In this document: piece by piece, positions 10,121 to 22,802 of the stretch
Numbering within the stretch: position 1 is the stretch's first letter
Layout: each line of letters opens with the position of its first letter
Assembly (NCBI RefSeq): GCF_019175385.1
Contig: NC_083346.1
Span: 56,697,821-56,761,820 of the forward strand
Direction: 5' to 3'
DNA: 64,000 nt
Source: Lycium barbarum
Lineage: Eukaryota > Streptophyta > Magnoliopsida > Solanales > Solanaceae
Program-made: the position numbers and the translations under genes
Notes under the pieces: generated by a model
The model's database searches: none
Told to the model about the DNA's origin: nothing
What the model saw: only the letters and a program-made list of their open reading frames with translations

Positions 10121-11440
10121 TTGAGGAGTATTATGGATTATATGCAAGAAAGAAGAGGACGTTGGGTTCAAGAAGACGAAAAACTATGGAAAAAAGAATC
10201 TCTTTTCCACACTAGATGTACCTCCTATGATAAGGTATGTTCGATAATCATTGATAAAGGAAGTCATGTTAATGTTGTTTCTGAAGAGATGGTTTCTAAA
10301 CTTCGCTTGTCAACAAAACCTCATCCATATCCTTGTAGCATCAAATTTGAGAATGATGATGGTGATTTAGAGGTAACTCGTCAATGCCTAGTTTCTTTTT
10401 CTATAGGCAAAATATATAAAGATCTTGTTTGGTGTGATGTAATAAAGATGGATGCTTGCCACTTATTACTTTGAAGACCATGGGTGTATGAAAGGGGTGC
10501 TAAATATGATGAATACCGTAATACCTATTCTTTCACAAAGGATGGGAGAAAAATCAATTTAGTTCCCTTGAATCCAGAAGATGTTGTTAAAGACACCAAG
10601 TATGTTTATGATTCTTTTGTGACCAAATTACAAAGCATTGGTCCCATAAATACGGAACAGCAAGTAGAGGAGAAGAATGAATTGGATCCACAAGTTGAGG
10701 ATTTACCTCCAAAGTTTGATGAGGATCCATTGGAGCATCCAACTATTTGTGAGATTAATTTTCCATCTTTAAGTGATTTAAAAAAGAATCCAGCTTTTGT
10801 TTCTTACTCCACACCAACCAAAGTAGCGTATTGCATAGGACCAATAGTCTATGAAGATTTGGAAGAGAAAGAGAATAAGTTGCTAAAAAAGGAGTCTATG
10901 AATGAGAGTTTAATTTATGATCTATTTCGAGCAAGAATTATTCCTCAAAAGGTTGAATCTTTGCAAGAAAGTGTAGATTTAATATCTCTCAATTTAATTG
11001 AGGTTAATGGCTATAATCATGTCAAATATGGGAGCAGCAAAATCATCGAGGAGCTCTTAAGAAGGCATGATTTGATCTCATACCTTGATTCAAAGGTACT
11101 TGAATTTGATTCATTTAATGGTTTTCATGGCAGTAACTTAGATTTTTCATGCAAACACCACATAGACAAGGGAATGTTCAAGATTCTTGAAGATCAAAAG
11201 GATATAAATGTTGATTATGGCTTAAACATTAAAGATCAGTTTAAGATGATATGTTTGAGAAATCATGGAAAAAAGTTACTACTAAGAAAGTGGGATTTAG
11301 TTCGGCCATATGTAAAGCTTTCTTTCAACATGATGAAGCTCTATGACAAGCTAGAAAAATGCAACTTAAAGCCTGGTGAGTATGGGTTGTTCCAAATTTT
11401 TTTTTGTTTGCTAATCTTTCACCATTTATGGAGCCTTTAG
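10121..11440 (+). pseudogene. Protease segment fused to an unrecognised ORF, element E
   Basis: The first 117 codons resemble the retropepsin of plant chromoviruses: F-H-T-R-C-T-S, catalytic-type IIDKGS (residues 43-48), then VWCDVIKMDACHLLL. A single TGA (10472-10474) stands where the family has Gly of LLGRPW, and the frame continues for 318 codons (10484-11440). After about 50 codons the family similarity ends. The remaining roughly 270 residues are charged, Asp/Glu/Lys-rich, and match nothing I recognise. At the end, a poly-T run (11397-11405) puts the usual integrase-type ending (PFMEPLDSRTN) in another frame. There is no gag before it. The long open frame in an element without enzymes suggests it was kept open until recently. 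It may be a captured or rapidly evolving element protein. Confidence 0.7.
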
Positions 11441-11449
11441 ACTCGAGGA

Positions 11450-11474
11450 CGAATCTTTCTCAACAAGAGAAGAA
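11450..11474 (+). promoter_or_regulatory. Polypurine tract of element E
   Basis: The purine-rich ACAAGAGAAGAA directly precedes the LTR start TGATGAAA. Just upstream CTCGAGGACGAATC retains half of the hairpin found in other elements here. Confidence 0.65.
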
Positions 11475-12401
11475 TGATGAAAGATGAAGAAGATCAAGAA
11501 ATACAAGAAAACCAAGAAACACAATATTGAAATTCAAGAGAAAGAAAGTCAAAGAAGAATGATGAAAGATGAAGAAGATCCAGAAATCCAAGAAAACCAA
11601 GAAACACAAGATTGAAATTCAAGAGAAAGAAAGTCAAAGAAGCTCAAGTTTGAAGATCAATTTCTTTCAAGAATGGGAATTCTTGTTTCTTGAATCCTTT
11701 TCTAAATAGGTTTCTTGTTTCTTGATTTATATTATAGTAGGATTTAATTTCCTATCATTAGTAGGACTTTTATCCTAGATCTAGTAGGATTCAGTTTTCT
11801 TTATTCTTTTCCTTGTAGAATAAGGATTTTACTTTCCTTGTTTTTAGCTATTTCCTTTCTAGAGTAGAATGGGATTTGTAGTTATTAAAGAAGAGAACCT
11901 AGGCCTATATATAGGGTTCTCATGACTTGTAAATATACTATTCACGTTTTTAGCATAAACCTAAATTTTACAATAGGGTTGTTGTCTCTATTTCTTGTTC
12001 TTTATCCTTGTTTTTGGTTCCAAGCAAGGTGGTGATAGTCTTTACCTTGCTTTCAGTTGCGTGTGGTGTTTCTTTATCACGTTAATTGATTTCAAGTGGT
12101 GACTTAGGAACTTTATTTGTTCTTGATCATTCACGAACGCGTTTCTTGATTAAAATTCGTTCTAGTTCATACCCAGAACCTTAATTTTCTTTCCATCGTT
12201 TTGCCCTCAATACTTACTTGATTTAAACCGTTCAATAGTTATTTTTGTAGTTCAAATCGTCATCTTTCACATAATTTTTTAATCACTTTAATCCTATGCC
12301 TAAAACTTGAGATACATCCGTTTCTTGAATCTACCCATCAAACCGCTTCAAGAACAAGATCCTGGTCGATTGGCTCTTTGTTAACTCGAAGAATCACATC
12401 A
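11475..12401 (+). repeat. 3' LTR of element E
   Basis: Matches 9197-10101 throughout, with the same 84-bp duplication at its start and scattered substitutions. Followed by the target duplication CTCAT. Confidence 0.85.
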
Positions 12402-12406
12402 CTCAT

Positions 12407-12407
<1 letters not shown>

Positions 12408-12443
<36 letters not shown>
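12408..12443. repeat. (AC)n microsatellite in D 3' LTR
   Basis: About 18 AC units. The 5' LTR has (AC)n followed by (AT)n at the same place (23583-23655), so the microsatellite is part of the LTR and predates the insertion of E beside it. Confidence 0.9.
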
Positions 12444-12449
<6 letters not shown>

Positions 12450-13740
12450 CTTATTTCGTACTCCTATTCATATTCATACTCGTATCCATATCATATCCAT
12501 ATTCATATTCATAGCACACTCGACCATGAAGGTTCGGTGTTTCACATACCCGACTATGACAAGGCTCGGTGATTATACATACCTGTCCCTACCAAGGCTC
12601 AGTGTTATCCGTACCCAACTGCAGTGGTGCGCGCGCGATAGGTATCATACCCGGCCATATAAGCTCGGTATTACATAATAGTCATACATACTTAGACACG
12701 TATACATAAGAGTCCATAAGTATCATCAACATCATTACCATCATCGTTTTCGTAACATCTATCCTTGGAGGATCAACTGTCATATGAGGATGCAATGGAA
12801 TCTTAAAAGTATCGAGGATCATGAGCTTTAGTAACTTTAGAGATAGAACCATTTCGAGGACGTTATAGAACTCATGAAAAGGATACGTATATAGCCAAGG
12901 AACTATGCCTTATTGAAAGAAGGGTTAGCCTTACATACCTCTTCGCCTTTTTAACTATTTAACGTTCACCGTTGAAGCTTGAATAATCTACATTTAGAAG
13001 GATTCGTACCATGGTTAAGCCTTAATGACACTCTTAAACTAAAACTAGAATAATTCATGATCTAATGAAAAAATTGGGCAGCATTTCCCCTATTTCGTCA
13101 ACTTCCACCATTTCACAAAACAACTCCCAAACATCCATAATACACTCACAATATCATAATCAAGTAATCACATTACATTAAGCCTTCAATATTCATCCTT
13201 ATGTTCAACCTATGCCAACAATTTCACACCCATTTTAGCACATTCTCATATAATGCTTCTTCATCACCATTATTACCTCCCATAACATGATTATATCCAT
13301 ATCATACTAAGAATCATGACTCATTTTAGTTCACTACTCATAAACATCATAGAAACTAAATTTAGACTTCACTTTCTACTTTCTTCTTCTACCCAAGTTT
13401 TTCTACAACCAAACATTCTCATTAACATGAAATAAGCATGGAAACTAACCTTTTCATCCCATAGAAACAAGCTTTGGAGTAGCTATCAACTTTTTCCAAA
13501 AACCCTAGCTACAATGCTCAAGCTTTCTTGAAATCTACCAACCCTAGGAAGCCTTCTAACACATGAACACTTTGATTCTTGCTATTTGATCTTTGTAATC
13601 TCTTGGGTTTGGGTGTAATATGCTTAGAGAAGGGTTTTGGAGTTTTTTGGAGAGCTTGGAAGAATGTGGGAAATGAAAATGAGCAAGGGTCGTCCATGTT
13701 ATAAAATCAAATTTCTGACCCGACCCGATTTATACTGCCT

Positions 13741-13880
13741 ACTATACGGGCCATATAATTTATACGGTCCGTATATCAGGCCGTATGTTTCCACCAGGCT
13801 GAACCCTTTTTTGGATCAAACCTACGGACCATTATATGGGCCTTATAATTTATACGGTCTGTACATATGGCGGTATAACT
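13741..13880 (-). repeat. Paired GGCCGTATAATTTATACGG-type motifs, D 3' LTR
   Basis: Two copies of a partly palindromic motif about 90 bp apart, some 360-490 bp from the LTR 5' end, a usual U3 promoter position. The 5' LTR has the same pair (24690-24835), and a related set of ACGGCCCGTAAA motifs occurs at 40745-40920. Confidence 0.6.
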
Positions 13881-14234
13881 GGAAAAATTCCGATATTTAT
13901 TCTCGTCGACTCGTTTAACTTCCAATACTCGTGGAACCTTCTTGACACTTATATAACACTTCATAAACCATACAATAGGCCCTATAGCATCATCCCCTTA
14001 AAATATTTCTAATTAGACATTAGCTCAATTATAGCGGAAACCTTTCCGAACACGACTTACATTTTGCTCCCTTTAACAAACTAAACTTTGCATATTCGTA
14101 TAACTTCGAAATCTCATAGTATGAACCTTAAGCTATCTAATACTTCCCTTGATCTCATAAGGATTTCATAATCACCATAAGCTCACATTAGCCTATCCAG
14201 AAGGTGACACATACGGAATTTCCGAGGTGTAACA

Positions 14235-14443
14235 TTCTTCCCCCCTTAAGAAAATTCGTCCTCCAATGTTAGGGTCTTGGGAATTCTATAAATATTTTGC
14301 CAGAGTTTTCCCTATAATATGGCACTACCATCCTGCACAGCAATCCCAAAATATATCGCCTCACAGGGCTATAACAACAACGACTGTAACCATGGCCACA
14401 CAAGACGAAGTAAACATCAAGAAAAGCATTACATACCTGAAGA
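14235..14443 (-). promoter_or_regulatory. Polypurine tract and 3' untranslated region of element D
   Basis: The purine tract (sense G-run, 14235-14250) abuts the LTR. Next to it is a degraded copy of the hairpin (AAATTCGTCCTCCAATGTT), one arm of which has lost pairing. The remainder up to 14443 is non-coding. Confidence 0.7.
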
Positions 14444-15760
14444 TTATGGCGTCTCTGCCTGAGTCTCCTCGGAAGGTGAAACTAAATGTGGGTACCGGAA
14501 TTTCATGTCTTCTTCGGCTTCCCAAGTCATTTCCTCTCTATTATTGTTTCTCCATAAAACTTTAACTGAAGCTACCTCTTTAGTTCTGAGTTTCCGTACT
14601 TGCCTATCTAAAATGGCAATAGGGACTTCTTCATAAGACACTTGTTTGGTAACTTGGACATCATCTATTGGTACAATTTTACAAGGATCACCAATGCACT
14701 TACGAAGCATCAATACATGGAAAACTGGGTGAACTGACTCCAAATCAGGAGGTAGATCTAATTCGTAAGCCAATTTGCCTACCTTGCGTATAATCTCATA
14801 AGGTCCAATGTACCGGGGGCTAATATTGCCCTTCTTTCCAAATCTCAGGACGCCTTTCATTCGCGACACCTTCAAAAACACCCAATCTTTCACTTGGAAC
14901 TCTAAGTCCCTTCGACGATTATTTGCATAGGACTTTTGATGACTCTGAGCTGTTAATAATCGATCCTGTATGAGCTTAACTTTATCTATAGCTTGCTGGA
15001 CCAAATCTAGCCCTATTAATTTAGTCTCTCCTACTTCAAACCAACCAATTGGGGATCTACACTTTCACCCACATAAAGCCTCATACGAGGCCATTTGGAT
15101 GCTAGAATGATAACTATTGTTATAAGCAAATTCAATAAGCGGTAAATGATCGTCCCAACTACCTCCAAAATCCAATATACTTGCCCGTAGCATATCCTCA
15201 AGAGTCTGAATGGTGCGTTCAACTTGTCCATCAGTCTGCGGGTGAAATATCGTGCTAAGACTCACCTGAGTCCCCAAACCTTCTTGGAAAGATTTCCAAA
15301 AATTGGCTGTAAACTGAGTCCCTCTATCGGAGATAATAGATACTAGAACACCGTGAAGTCGCACTATCTCTTTAACATAGAGCTTTGCATAATCTTCTGC
15401 TACATATATAGTTCTGACCGGTAAGAAATGAGCTGACTTCGTAAGTCTATCCACAATCACCCATATAGAATCATACTTACGTTAAGAACGGGGTAATCCT
15501 GTAATGAAGTCTATGTTAATTACTTCTCATTTCCAAGTCGGAATTTCTATAGCTTGAAACAATCCGCCCGGCTTTTGGTGCTCGATTTTCACTTGCTGAC
15601 AGTTGGGACATTGAGCTACAAATTCTGCTATATCTTTCATCATCCCATTCCACCAATATATAGATTTAAGATCATGATACATTTTCGTAGCTCCTGGGTG
15701 AACAAAATAACGGGAATAATGAGCTTCTCTCAATATTTGTTGGCATAATCCTGCAACATC
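14444..15760 (-). pseudogene. int: Integrase of element D, broken
   Basis: On the minus strand the HHCC zinc-binding part (about 15733-15590; H-Y-x3-H-P then CPNCQQVK) is followed by the catalytic core. Asp is visible in VDRLTKS, Asp in SDRGTQF and Glu in DGQVERT, so the DDE triad is intact. The C-terminal part (15004-14444) has a GPYEIIRKVG block and a chromodomain-like tail ending NNNREEMTWEAEEDM. Integrase inserts element cDNA, and the tail probably directs it to heterochromatin. Breaks include TAA at 15482-15484 and frame changes near 15060 and 15005. Confidence 0.9.
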
Positions 15761-15904
15761 AGGAACACATAACCTGCCTCGACATCAGAGAACTCCGTCT
15801 CCAGAAATATCGAATAATGACTTCTCATTCTGAGGGAGTGCATTTTTGTAATGAATTAGCATGGGATCCTCCTACTGTCGCTTCTTCATTTCAACCACAA
15901 GTGA

Positions 15905-16690
15905 TTAGACCGCTGAATTCTGAATAGTAGCTCTTATGTTGCCTGAGTCCACTACCCGAACTCCTAGGTTATCTAACTGCTGGAGCTCACGAGCTAGCTC
16001 CCTTTTCTCTCCATCGTAAAAACTTCCCATAGATATACAGCTAAAAGCATCAGCCACAACATTTGCCTTCTCGGGATGATACAAGATATCAACATCATAG
16101 TCTTTCAACAATTCCAACCACTGCCGTTGCCGTAAATTTAACTCTTTTTGCTTGAATATATACTGGAGGCTCTTATGATCAGTATAAATATCAACGTGGA
16201 AACCATACAAATAATGTCTCCACATCTTTAATGCATGAATCACTGCAGCCAATTCAAGGACATGGGTCGGATAATTTTTCTCATGTTTCCGTAACTATCT
16301 TGAAGCATACGCAATCACCTTACCATGTTGCATCAACACACAGCCTAGCCCAACGCCTGAAGCATCACAATAGACAACATAACCTTCCGACCCCTCTAGA
16401 AGTGTCAGGACTGGGACAAAAGTTAATCTTTCCTTTATCTCTTTGAAACTACGTTCACAAGCATCTGTCCATTGAAATTTAGCTAATTTTTGGGTTAAAT
16501 TCGTGAGTAGTGCAGAAATGGAAGAAAATCCTTCTACAAATCTCCTGTAATAACCTGCTAAGCCCAGAAGACTACGAACCTCCGTAGGTGTTGTGGGCCT
16601 TGGCCAAGTCTTCAAGGCCTCAATCTTCTGGGTGTCTACCGGAATACCATCGACTGAAATAATATGCCCCAGAAAGGTCTCTGAGTTCAA
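15905..16690 (-). pseudogene. RT connection and RNase H of element D, broken
   Basis: The 16690-16295 frame ends RT ([23 protein letters not shown]), retains the Gln codon at LTQK, and begins RNase H with YCDASG. It stops at TAG 16295-16297, where relatives have Gln of S-R-Q-L. The frame resumes to 15905 with [22 protein letters not shown] and NVVADAF (usually ADALS). RNase H removes element RNA after minus-strand synthesis. Confidence 0.85.
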
Positions 16691-16843
16691 CCAAAACTCA
16701 CACTTAGAAAATTTGGCAAATAATTCTCAAGTTTGAAGAACTCTAAGAATAGTACGCAAATGATCCGCATATTCTGCCTCAGACTTAGAATACACCAAGA
16801 TATCGTCGATGAATACAATCACAAATGAATCTAGGAAGGGCCT
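16691..16843 (-). pseudogene. RT palm segment of element D left of solo LTR F
   Basis: Encodes the [13 protein letters not shown] catalytic block and the start of the following helix, with at least one stop near 16727. It joins in frame to 20293 once F and one target duplication are removed. Confidence 0.8.
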
Positions 16844-17584
16844 TGTCACGACCCAACCCTGTGGGCCATGACTAGTGGCCGAGCTGGACACTCATATACG
16901 TACCTGTCAAATATAATCAAACTGAATCTATGAACAATATGGGGACTTGCTAACGAACTCCAAAGGTTCATAACGTCATCATATAATTATATTCAGATAA
17001 ACTGTCTCCTGAGGAGTCACAACCAATTGAATCATAAAATGATACGCAAGCCGACAAGGCTGCCACTACATATCGATATATCCATAGCACATCGTATAGA
17101 CACAGCTGAACAAACTTATACACAACCCACACCTATGTCTACAGACCTCTAAGAGTGTTGATAGTGCATTATGACGGGACAGGGCCCGCCGTACCCCTGG
17201 ATAAACATATATATACATCATAAGATCTGTACTGAAAGTCTAGGCTCCAGAACAACAGAGCTCTCCAAGACAGCTGAGTAGAAGTCCTATGCTGAAGGGT
17301 CACCAAACCGACTATCTGTACCTGCGGGCATGAAATGCAGCCCCCCGAAGAAAGGGGGTCAGTACGAGATATGTAATGAGTATGTAAAGCATGAAATACA
17401 GTAAAGAGGATCATAACTGAATTAGGGAGCACAGGAGACAATTATAACATCCAGAATACCAAAACACTTTCCTTTTGAAACATAAAGCATGCATGTCAAT
17501 ATGATATATCATACCCGGCCCATTATGGGACTCGGTGAATAAAGTCATCATATACCATCCTGGCCACCATAAACATATCATCAT

Positions 17585-17620
<36 letters not shown>

Positions 17621-20287
17621 GTACCCGGCCCTCTAGTGAGGGACTCGGTGAACAATGCAGTGAAATTGTGCACGATAACATACCCGGCCCGGCACTCGGT
17701 GAAAGATATATTGAGGCATGCACGAGCAGAGTAGTGAGCAACCATATGCAAGTTAAAGCATATCTGAGACTCGATAGAATAATCAAAACGAGCTATCACT
17801 CGAAAATCAAGACAATAGTCATATCAAGTACCTTTCGAATGTCACTATGGATTATATCAAAATAGAACTTCTGGAATCATATACACGTATCAAGACATAA
17901 TGAAATAGCTTCTGGAAATCAAGAACATTAGCCATCCTAATGGCGCTAAGAATAGGAACTTCTTTGGAATCATATACACGTCGTATGTTTGTTTCATAAA
18001 GATCATGCCAAAAAGAAAGAAGGGTTAACTTTACATACATGTTATAGGTTAACCGTAATCAAGTCCGCTTCGTCGCCCCCTTTAGCCTATTTGATATGAT
18101 AGTAACGCTATCGTTAGTAAACTATACTTTTTAGCTTACAAATCTGCAACCAATTACCTATAGGAATCATTCTTCAATTCATACTTTCTTGATTAGGATT
18201 TTTATTAGTTAAGAACTTAACGGAAATCGGGCAGCATTTCCCCTATATAACTCGCCTAACTCGAACTTCCAATTAACCTCTTGTTACCACAGTAATACCA
18301 ACAATGACAGTAATAGAAATATTCATATTAAATCCTTACAATCCAGCCCATAAACAACTCAAACAACCCAATAACCTTTCTTAATCCTTTTCCAATCCAA
18401 ATCACAAACATTTAAGATTATACACCAAACAGACCAACATACGCTTTATATACGATACGTTATACACTTCTTTATTCCAAATTTAGAAGCCACATCAACG
18501 GAAACACGACAACCACACGAACAACAACATATGAACATAACCACACTTTTATTGTTTTAACCAACAATTCCATTTAACAACTACAATTCCTAATATCAAC
18601 GAATTCATGCAATTTCTTACTTCCAATTTCATCTAATCCAATTTTAATCCTTCCATTACAACACCATTAATCCAATTATACCATAAAACGAGAAAATCTT
18701 ACCTTAATTTAATCGGAGCAAATTCTATACTCAGTTGCACCAATTGCACCATTTCTTCTTCCTCAATTCAATACCCAATGTTGCTATCACCTCCTTGGAC
18801 TTGCAAATTACCTTAGAATCTAATACAACAACAACAGCCCAGTGAAATCCCACATCTTGGGGTCTGGGGAGGGTATAATGTACGCAGACCTTACTCCTAC
18901 CAAGGTAGGATGGCTGTTTCCGAGAGACCCTCGGCTCAATAGAAGCATAAAAGGGGGGTCAGATAAGGTTAAAAGATTTAAAACGATATTGCAATGAAAT
19001 AATGCAAGCGACACAGTAAAACAGGATAATCAAGGAATTCAAAGCGATATGGAAATGCAAATCACGAAAGCGGCACAGATAAAATAGAGTAATCAAAGTA
19101 CAGAAAGTAGCAAATAATAACATAAATCAAAGCACAAGAAATTATAATGCGCTAATGCGCCTACTAATAAGGAAAGATAACGAGACTTATATACTAGCCT
19201 TCTACCCTAATGTGGGTCCTCCACACCTTCCTATCTAAGGTCATGTCCTCGGTAAGCTGTAACTGCGTCATGTCCTGTCTAATCACCTCTCCCCAATATT
19301 TCTTTGGCCTACCCCTACCTCTTCTGAAACCATCCATGGCTAACCTCTCACACCTCCGCACTGGGGCATCTATGTCTCTCCTCTTCACATGCCCAAACCA
19401 TCTCAGCCGCATTTCCCGCATCTTGTCTTCCACCGAGACCACTCCCACCTTATCCCGAATAGCCTCATTTCTAATCCTGTCGCTCCTAGTGTGCCCACAC
19501 ATCCATCTCAACATTCTCATCTTGGCAACTTTCATCTTTTGAACGTGAGAGATCTTTACTGGCCAACACTCCGCCCCATACAACATAGCCGGTCTAACTA
19601 CCACTCTGTAGAACTTGCCCTTCAGTTGTGGTGGCACCTTCTTGTCACATAGCACTCCTGAAGCTAGCCTCCATTTCATCCACCCTACCCCAATACGATG
19701 TGTGACATCATCGTCAATCTCCCCGCTGCCTTGCATGATAGACCCAAGGTACTTGAAACTACTTTTCTTTTATAAGAAAGAAAAAAACAATTAAACCACT
19801 GCTGGCCGTGAGCCAACAGCCATGGCTGCTCATGTTTTCTCTTTTTTTTTTTTTTTTTAAATTGCAATGAAGATGACAATGTGCTAAAATGCCTAATTCT
19901 AGTCATCAACTTGCTACTTATATGTATCCTAATAATCCTACACATGTCCATCATAGTGACTCATCCTTTTTATTATATTTTATTTGTTTTATTTTATTTT
20001 ATTATTATTAGTTTTTTATTAATTATAGGTGGGGCCCACTCCAAACATAATTAACTTAATTAATCTTAATTAATCACTAATCCCTACTTAATAATCTAAT
20101 TATGGTTAATTAGTCCCTAATCTCCATTAAAATTTATATACTAATTGGAATTTATAACAAATCGTGCACTAATTAAAAAATCGGGGATTAAAAGCCCTTG
20201 TCTCATATCCCAAAATTTAATCTCGTCCTTAAACTTACGACGATTAGCTTACAAATAATTCGACGCACAAAAATACGGGGTATAACA
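16844..20287 (-). mobile_element. Solo LTR F in the RT gene of D
   Basis: The ends TGTCACGACCC and CGGGGTATAACA form a complete LTR with no internal region. Imperfect target duplication GGCCT (16839-16843) and GGCTT (20288-20292). The sense start TGTTATACCCCGTA and many blocks match the LTRs of G, so F is a diverged relative left by LTR-LTR recombination. Shared blocks: ACGGG/CCCG hairpin 17173-17191, double-hairpin block 17318-17390, and (TA)n at 17588-17618. A LINE tail is nested at 18824-19765. The rest is AT-rich and non-coding. Confidence 0.85.
18824..19765 (-). mobile_element. 5'-truncated RTE-type LINE nested in solo LTR F
   Basis: The 180-codon frame 19736-19194 is the C-terminal part of an RTE-clade non-LTR reverse transcriptase: [39 protein letters not shown] and [12 protein letters not shown]. 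The family frame extends upstream to about 19765. The 3' untranslated part runs to a short (TTG)n tail at 18824-18836 in LINE sense, as in RTE elements. Endonuclease and RT core are missing through 5' truncation, so it is a dead copy. I could not fix a target duplication. Confidence 0.85.
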
Positions 20288-20292
20288 GGCTT

Positions 20293-20640
20293 GAACACAT
20301 TGTTCATCAAATCCATAAACACTGTCGGTGCATTAGTTAGCCCAAATGACATTACCCGTTCAAAATGGTTGTATCTTGTTCTGAAGGCTGTCTTACGAAT
20401 ATCTTTCTCCCTAACTCGCACCTGATGATACTCGGATCTCAAATCTATCTTTGAAAACTATTTGGTGCCTTGTAATTGATCAAATAAATCATCAATCCTC
20501 GGAAGAGGATATTTGTTCTTGTTCGTCACTTTATTCAGTTGCCGATAGTCAATACACATTCGCAAGGAACCATCTTTATTTCGGACAAACAACACGGGTG
20601 CTCCCTACGGGGAATAACTAGGCCTAAAAGCCTTTCTCAA
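20293..20640 (-). pseudogene. RT N-terminal half of element D, broken
   Basis: On the minus strand: [40 protein letters not shown] (20458-20460), then FSKIDLRS with the first catalytic Asp, and [22 protein letters not shown] up to the insertion of F. The TAG replaces Tyr of the usual AKYFSK. Element C has TAG at the same codon. Confidence 0.85.
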
Positions 20641-21434
20641 GCAAGTCCTTTAATTGCTCCTTTAGCTCTTTCAACTCTGCGAGAGCCATTCTGCAATGAG
20701 GGATAGATATGGGCTTTGTATCCGGTAGCACATCTATAGAGAAATCAATCTCCTGCTCAAGAGGGAGGCCTAGAAGCTCTTTTGGGAATACATCCGAAAA
20801 TTCATTCACCACGGGGACAGACTGAAGAGTTGGCGGTTCAGCTTCTACATCTTGAACCCGAACTAGATGGTAAATAAAACCTTTTGTGATCATTTTCCTT
20901 GCCTTAAGATAGGAAATAAACCTACCTTTAGGTGACGCCATATTTCCTTTCCATTATAACACTGGTTCTCCCAGAAACTAGAAGCGAACCATTTTTATTC
21001 TACAATCAACATTGGCATTGCAAGAAGCCAACCAATCCATGCCCATGATGACATCAAAAATCCACCATTTTTAACTCATGTGATTCAACCATAGTACGAT
21101 GGTCACAAATCACAACTACACAATTTCTATATACCCGACTAGCTATTACAGGTTCACCAACGGGTGTAGATACCTCAAAGGGTTTGATCGACTCCGGTTT
21201 GACCCCAAACCGACCCACAATATATGGAGTAACATATGAAAATATGGAGCCCGGATCTATCAAAGAATATACATCATGAGAAAATTCCGATAATATACTT
21301 GTAACAACATCAGGAGAAGACTCAAGATCTTGGCGTCTAGCCAAAGCATAAATACGGTGCTGAGAACCGCAAGAACTGGGGACTCTCCCTATGCCTCTAC
21401 CATGGTTGGCTGGCGCATGTGAACCTGGCCCCAT
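20641..21434 (-). pseudogene. Aspartic protease and RT leader of element D, broken
   Basis: The 21434-21054 frame holds the protease start YSLIDPGSIFSYVTP (catalytic Asp present, DPGS in place of the usual D-S/T-G) and VYRNCVVVI. A frame change near 21054 is followed by the expected G-M-D-W-L block and then the 20941-20624 frame ([43 protein letters not shown]). The protease would cut the Gag-Pol polyprotein. Confidence 0.8.
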
Positions 21435-22689
21435 AGGGCGTATAGATGATGAAGACCTGACTACCGATCCTGAAAGCTGGGTCCTACCCTATCACCAACC
21501 GAGGGGCAATCGCGCATAATATGGCCTGGCCGACCACATGCATAGCAAACCTCTGAACCTAGTCGACATTGGCCCCAATGTAACTTCCCACACTGGGAAC
21601 ATTGTGGCATGTGTGGCCCTGCCTGACCCGAATCACCCCTGAACTAAGAACCTGAAACCCTGCAACTCTGACGCGGCCCGGAATGAGTAGATCTATCAAA
21701 TCTCTGGCCTGTAAACCGGGAAGGCGCACTAGTCATAGAATGGCCCGAATTCCTAGAAAACTGCTGCCTTTGCCCGCCTCTAAACTCACTCATCGAACCC
21801 GAAAATCCATCCCTCTTGTTATACCTTCTATCATGCTCACGTTCACTTCTTTGCTATTGTTGGCTTTCCTCCAAATTCTGGGCATGGGCTTGAATGCGTG
21901 AAATGTCCATGTTGTCCTGAAGGGACGCAGTCAAGCACCTATCCATCAAGTGTGGCCCTAGGCCTTTCACAAATCAGTGTACTCAGTCACCATATCCGCT
22001 ACCATGGCCGAAGCATACCTAGCCAAAGAATTGAAGTGGAGACTATACTCTAAAGCACTCATACTTCCTTGCCTAAGATTCAGGAATTTATCGGCTCTAG
22101 CCCGCCGAACCTCTAAAGGCAAGTAATGTCGGAGGAAGGGATCCACAAATTCTTGCCATACCGGGGGAGGTGCATTGGCTCCCGGTGAAGCTATCCAAAC
22201 TGTATACCAATGAACCGCGACATCCCTCAATCTATAGGATGCTAACTCAACCAATTCAACGTCTGAAGCATGAATTAACCGAAGTGTCCTCAACATGCCA
22301 TTAATAAAATTCTGAGGCTCCTCATCCGGCTTCGACCCGAAGAATTCCGGAGGGTTCAAGCTAATAAAATCGCGGGCCCTTGCACTAACAGCCCTATCAC
22401 CTTGCCCCGTACCTTGCCGCTGAGTCTAAGCGGTAACCAACCGAGTAAGTAAATGAATGGCCTCTTTCAGATCTTGGCTTGAAGCATCCGGTGGAGGAGC
22501 TAGGGGTGCTGGAGCTAGGGCTGAGGCTCCCTCGTGCTCCTCACAGATAGGAACTGAATGGGAGGACTGAGATTGAGCCGCATTCTGGGACTCACCCTCC
22601 TCTATATCCGTTGGCGGTGCTCTTTCAGCCCGCTTTCTTGCCACTGTCTTGCCCTTTTGGGCTGCTGTCGCTTTTTTCTTTACAGGCAT
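21435..22689 (-). pseudogene. gag: Gag of element D, broken
   Basis: The start MPVKKK (22689) matches element K. An Ala/Gln-rich N-terminus ends at TAG 22426-22428 (Gln in K). The gag domain (about 22359-21967) shows PPEFFGSKPDEEP, YRLRDVAVHWY and FLRHYLPLEVRRARADKFL. A frame loss near 21967 and TAG at 21854-21856 follow. The zinc knuckles (about 21600-21500) are CSQCGKLHWGQC-like and CYACGRPGHIMRDC (CX2CX4HX4C). The frame runs into protease. Confidence 0.85.
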
Positions 22690-22802
22690 TTCTGAAACAC
22701 ACAATACACAGTTAAAGAGAGGGAAATCCTTATATCATGGCTCTATCGCACGATCTTATGAAGAAAAAAGGCCATCCATTCCTAAAATGCCTGCAGCCTC
22801 CT

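Larger units (their letters stand above)
9185..12401 (+). mobile_element. Element E: non-autonomous Ty3/gypsy element with protease segment and unknown ORF
   Basis: LTRs of 905 bp (9197-10101) and 927 bp (11475-12401) start TGATGAAA and end CACATCA. A primer-binding site follows the left LTR and a purine tract precedes the right one, so it reads on the plus strand. CTCAT occurs on both sides (9180-9184 and 12402-12406). Twelve extra bases (9185-9196) separate the left duplication from the LTR start. The 1.37-kb internal region has no RT, RNase H or integrase. It is inserted in the 3' LTR of D. Confidence 0.85.
8488..14234 (-). repeat. 3' LTR of element D, split by element E
   Basis: Two LTR segments, 8488-9184 and 12407-14234, align with the uninterrupted 5' LTR 22899-25184. 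Ends are TGTCACGACCC (left) and GAGGTGTAACA (right). It keeps about 230 bp (near 12550-12780) that the 5' LTR has lost. Shared blocks: GGTGGG/CCCGCC hairpin at 8794-8813 and the double-hairpin block at 8932-9003. The GGGCCGTATAA-type motif pair is at 13741-13880. Confidence 0.9.

Noticed and set aside
10121..11440. Host gene
   Set aside because: It lies exactly between primer-binding site and purine tract of an LTR element and begins with a retrotransposon protease, so it belongs to the element.
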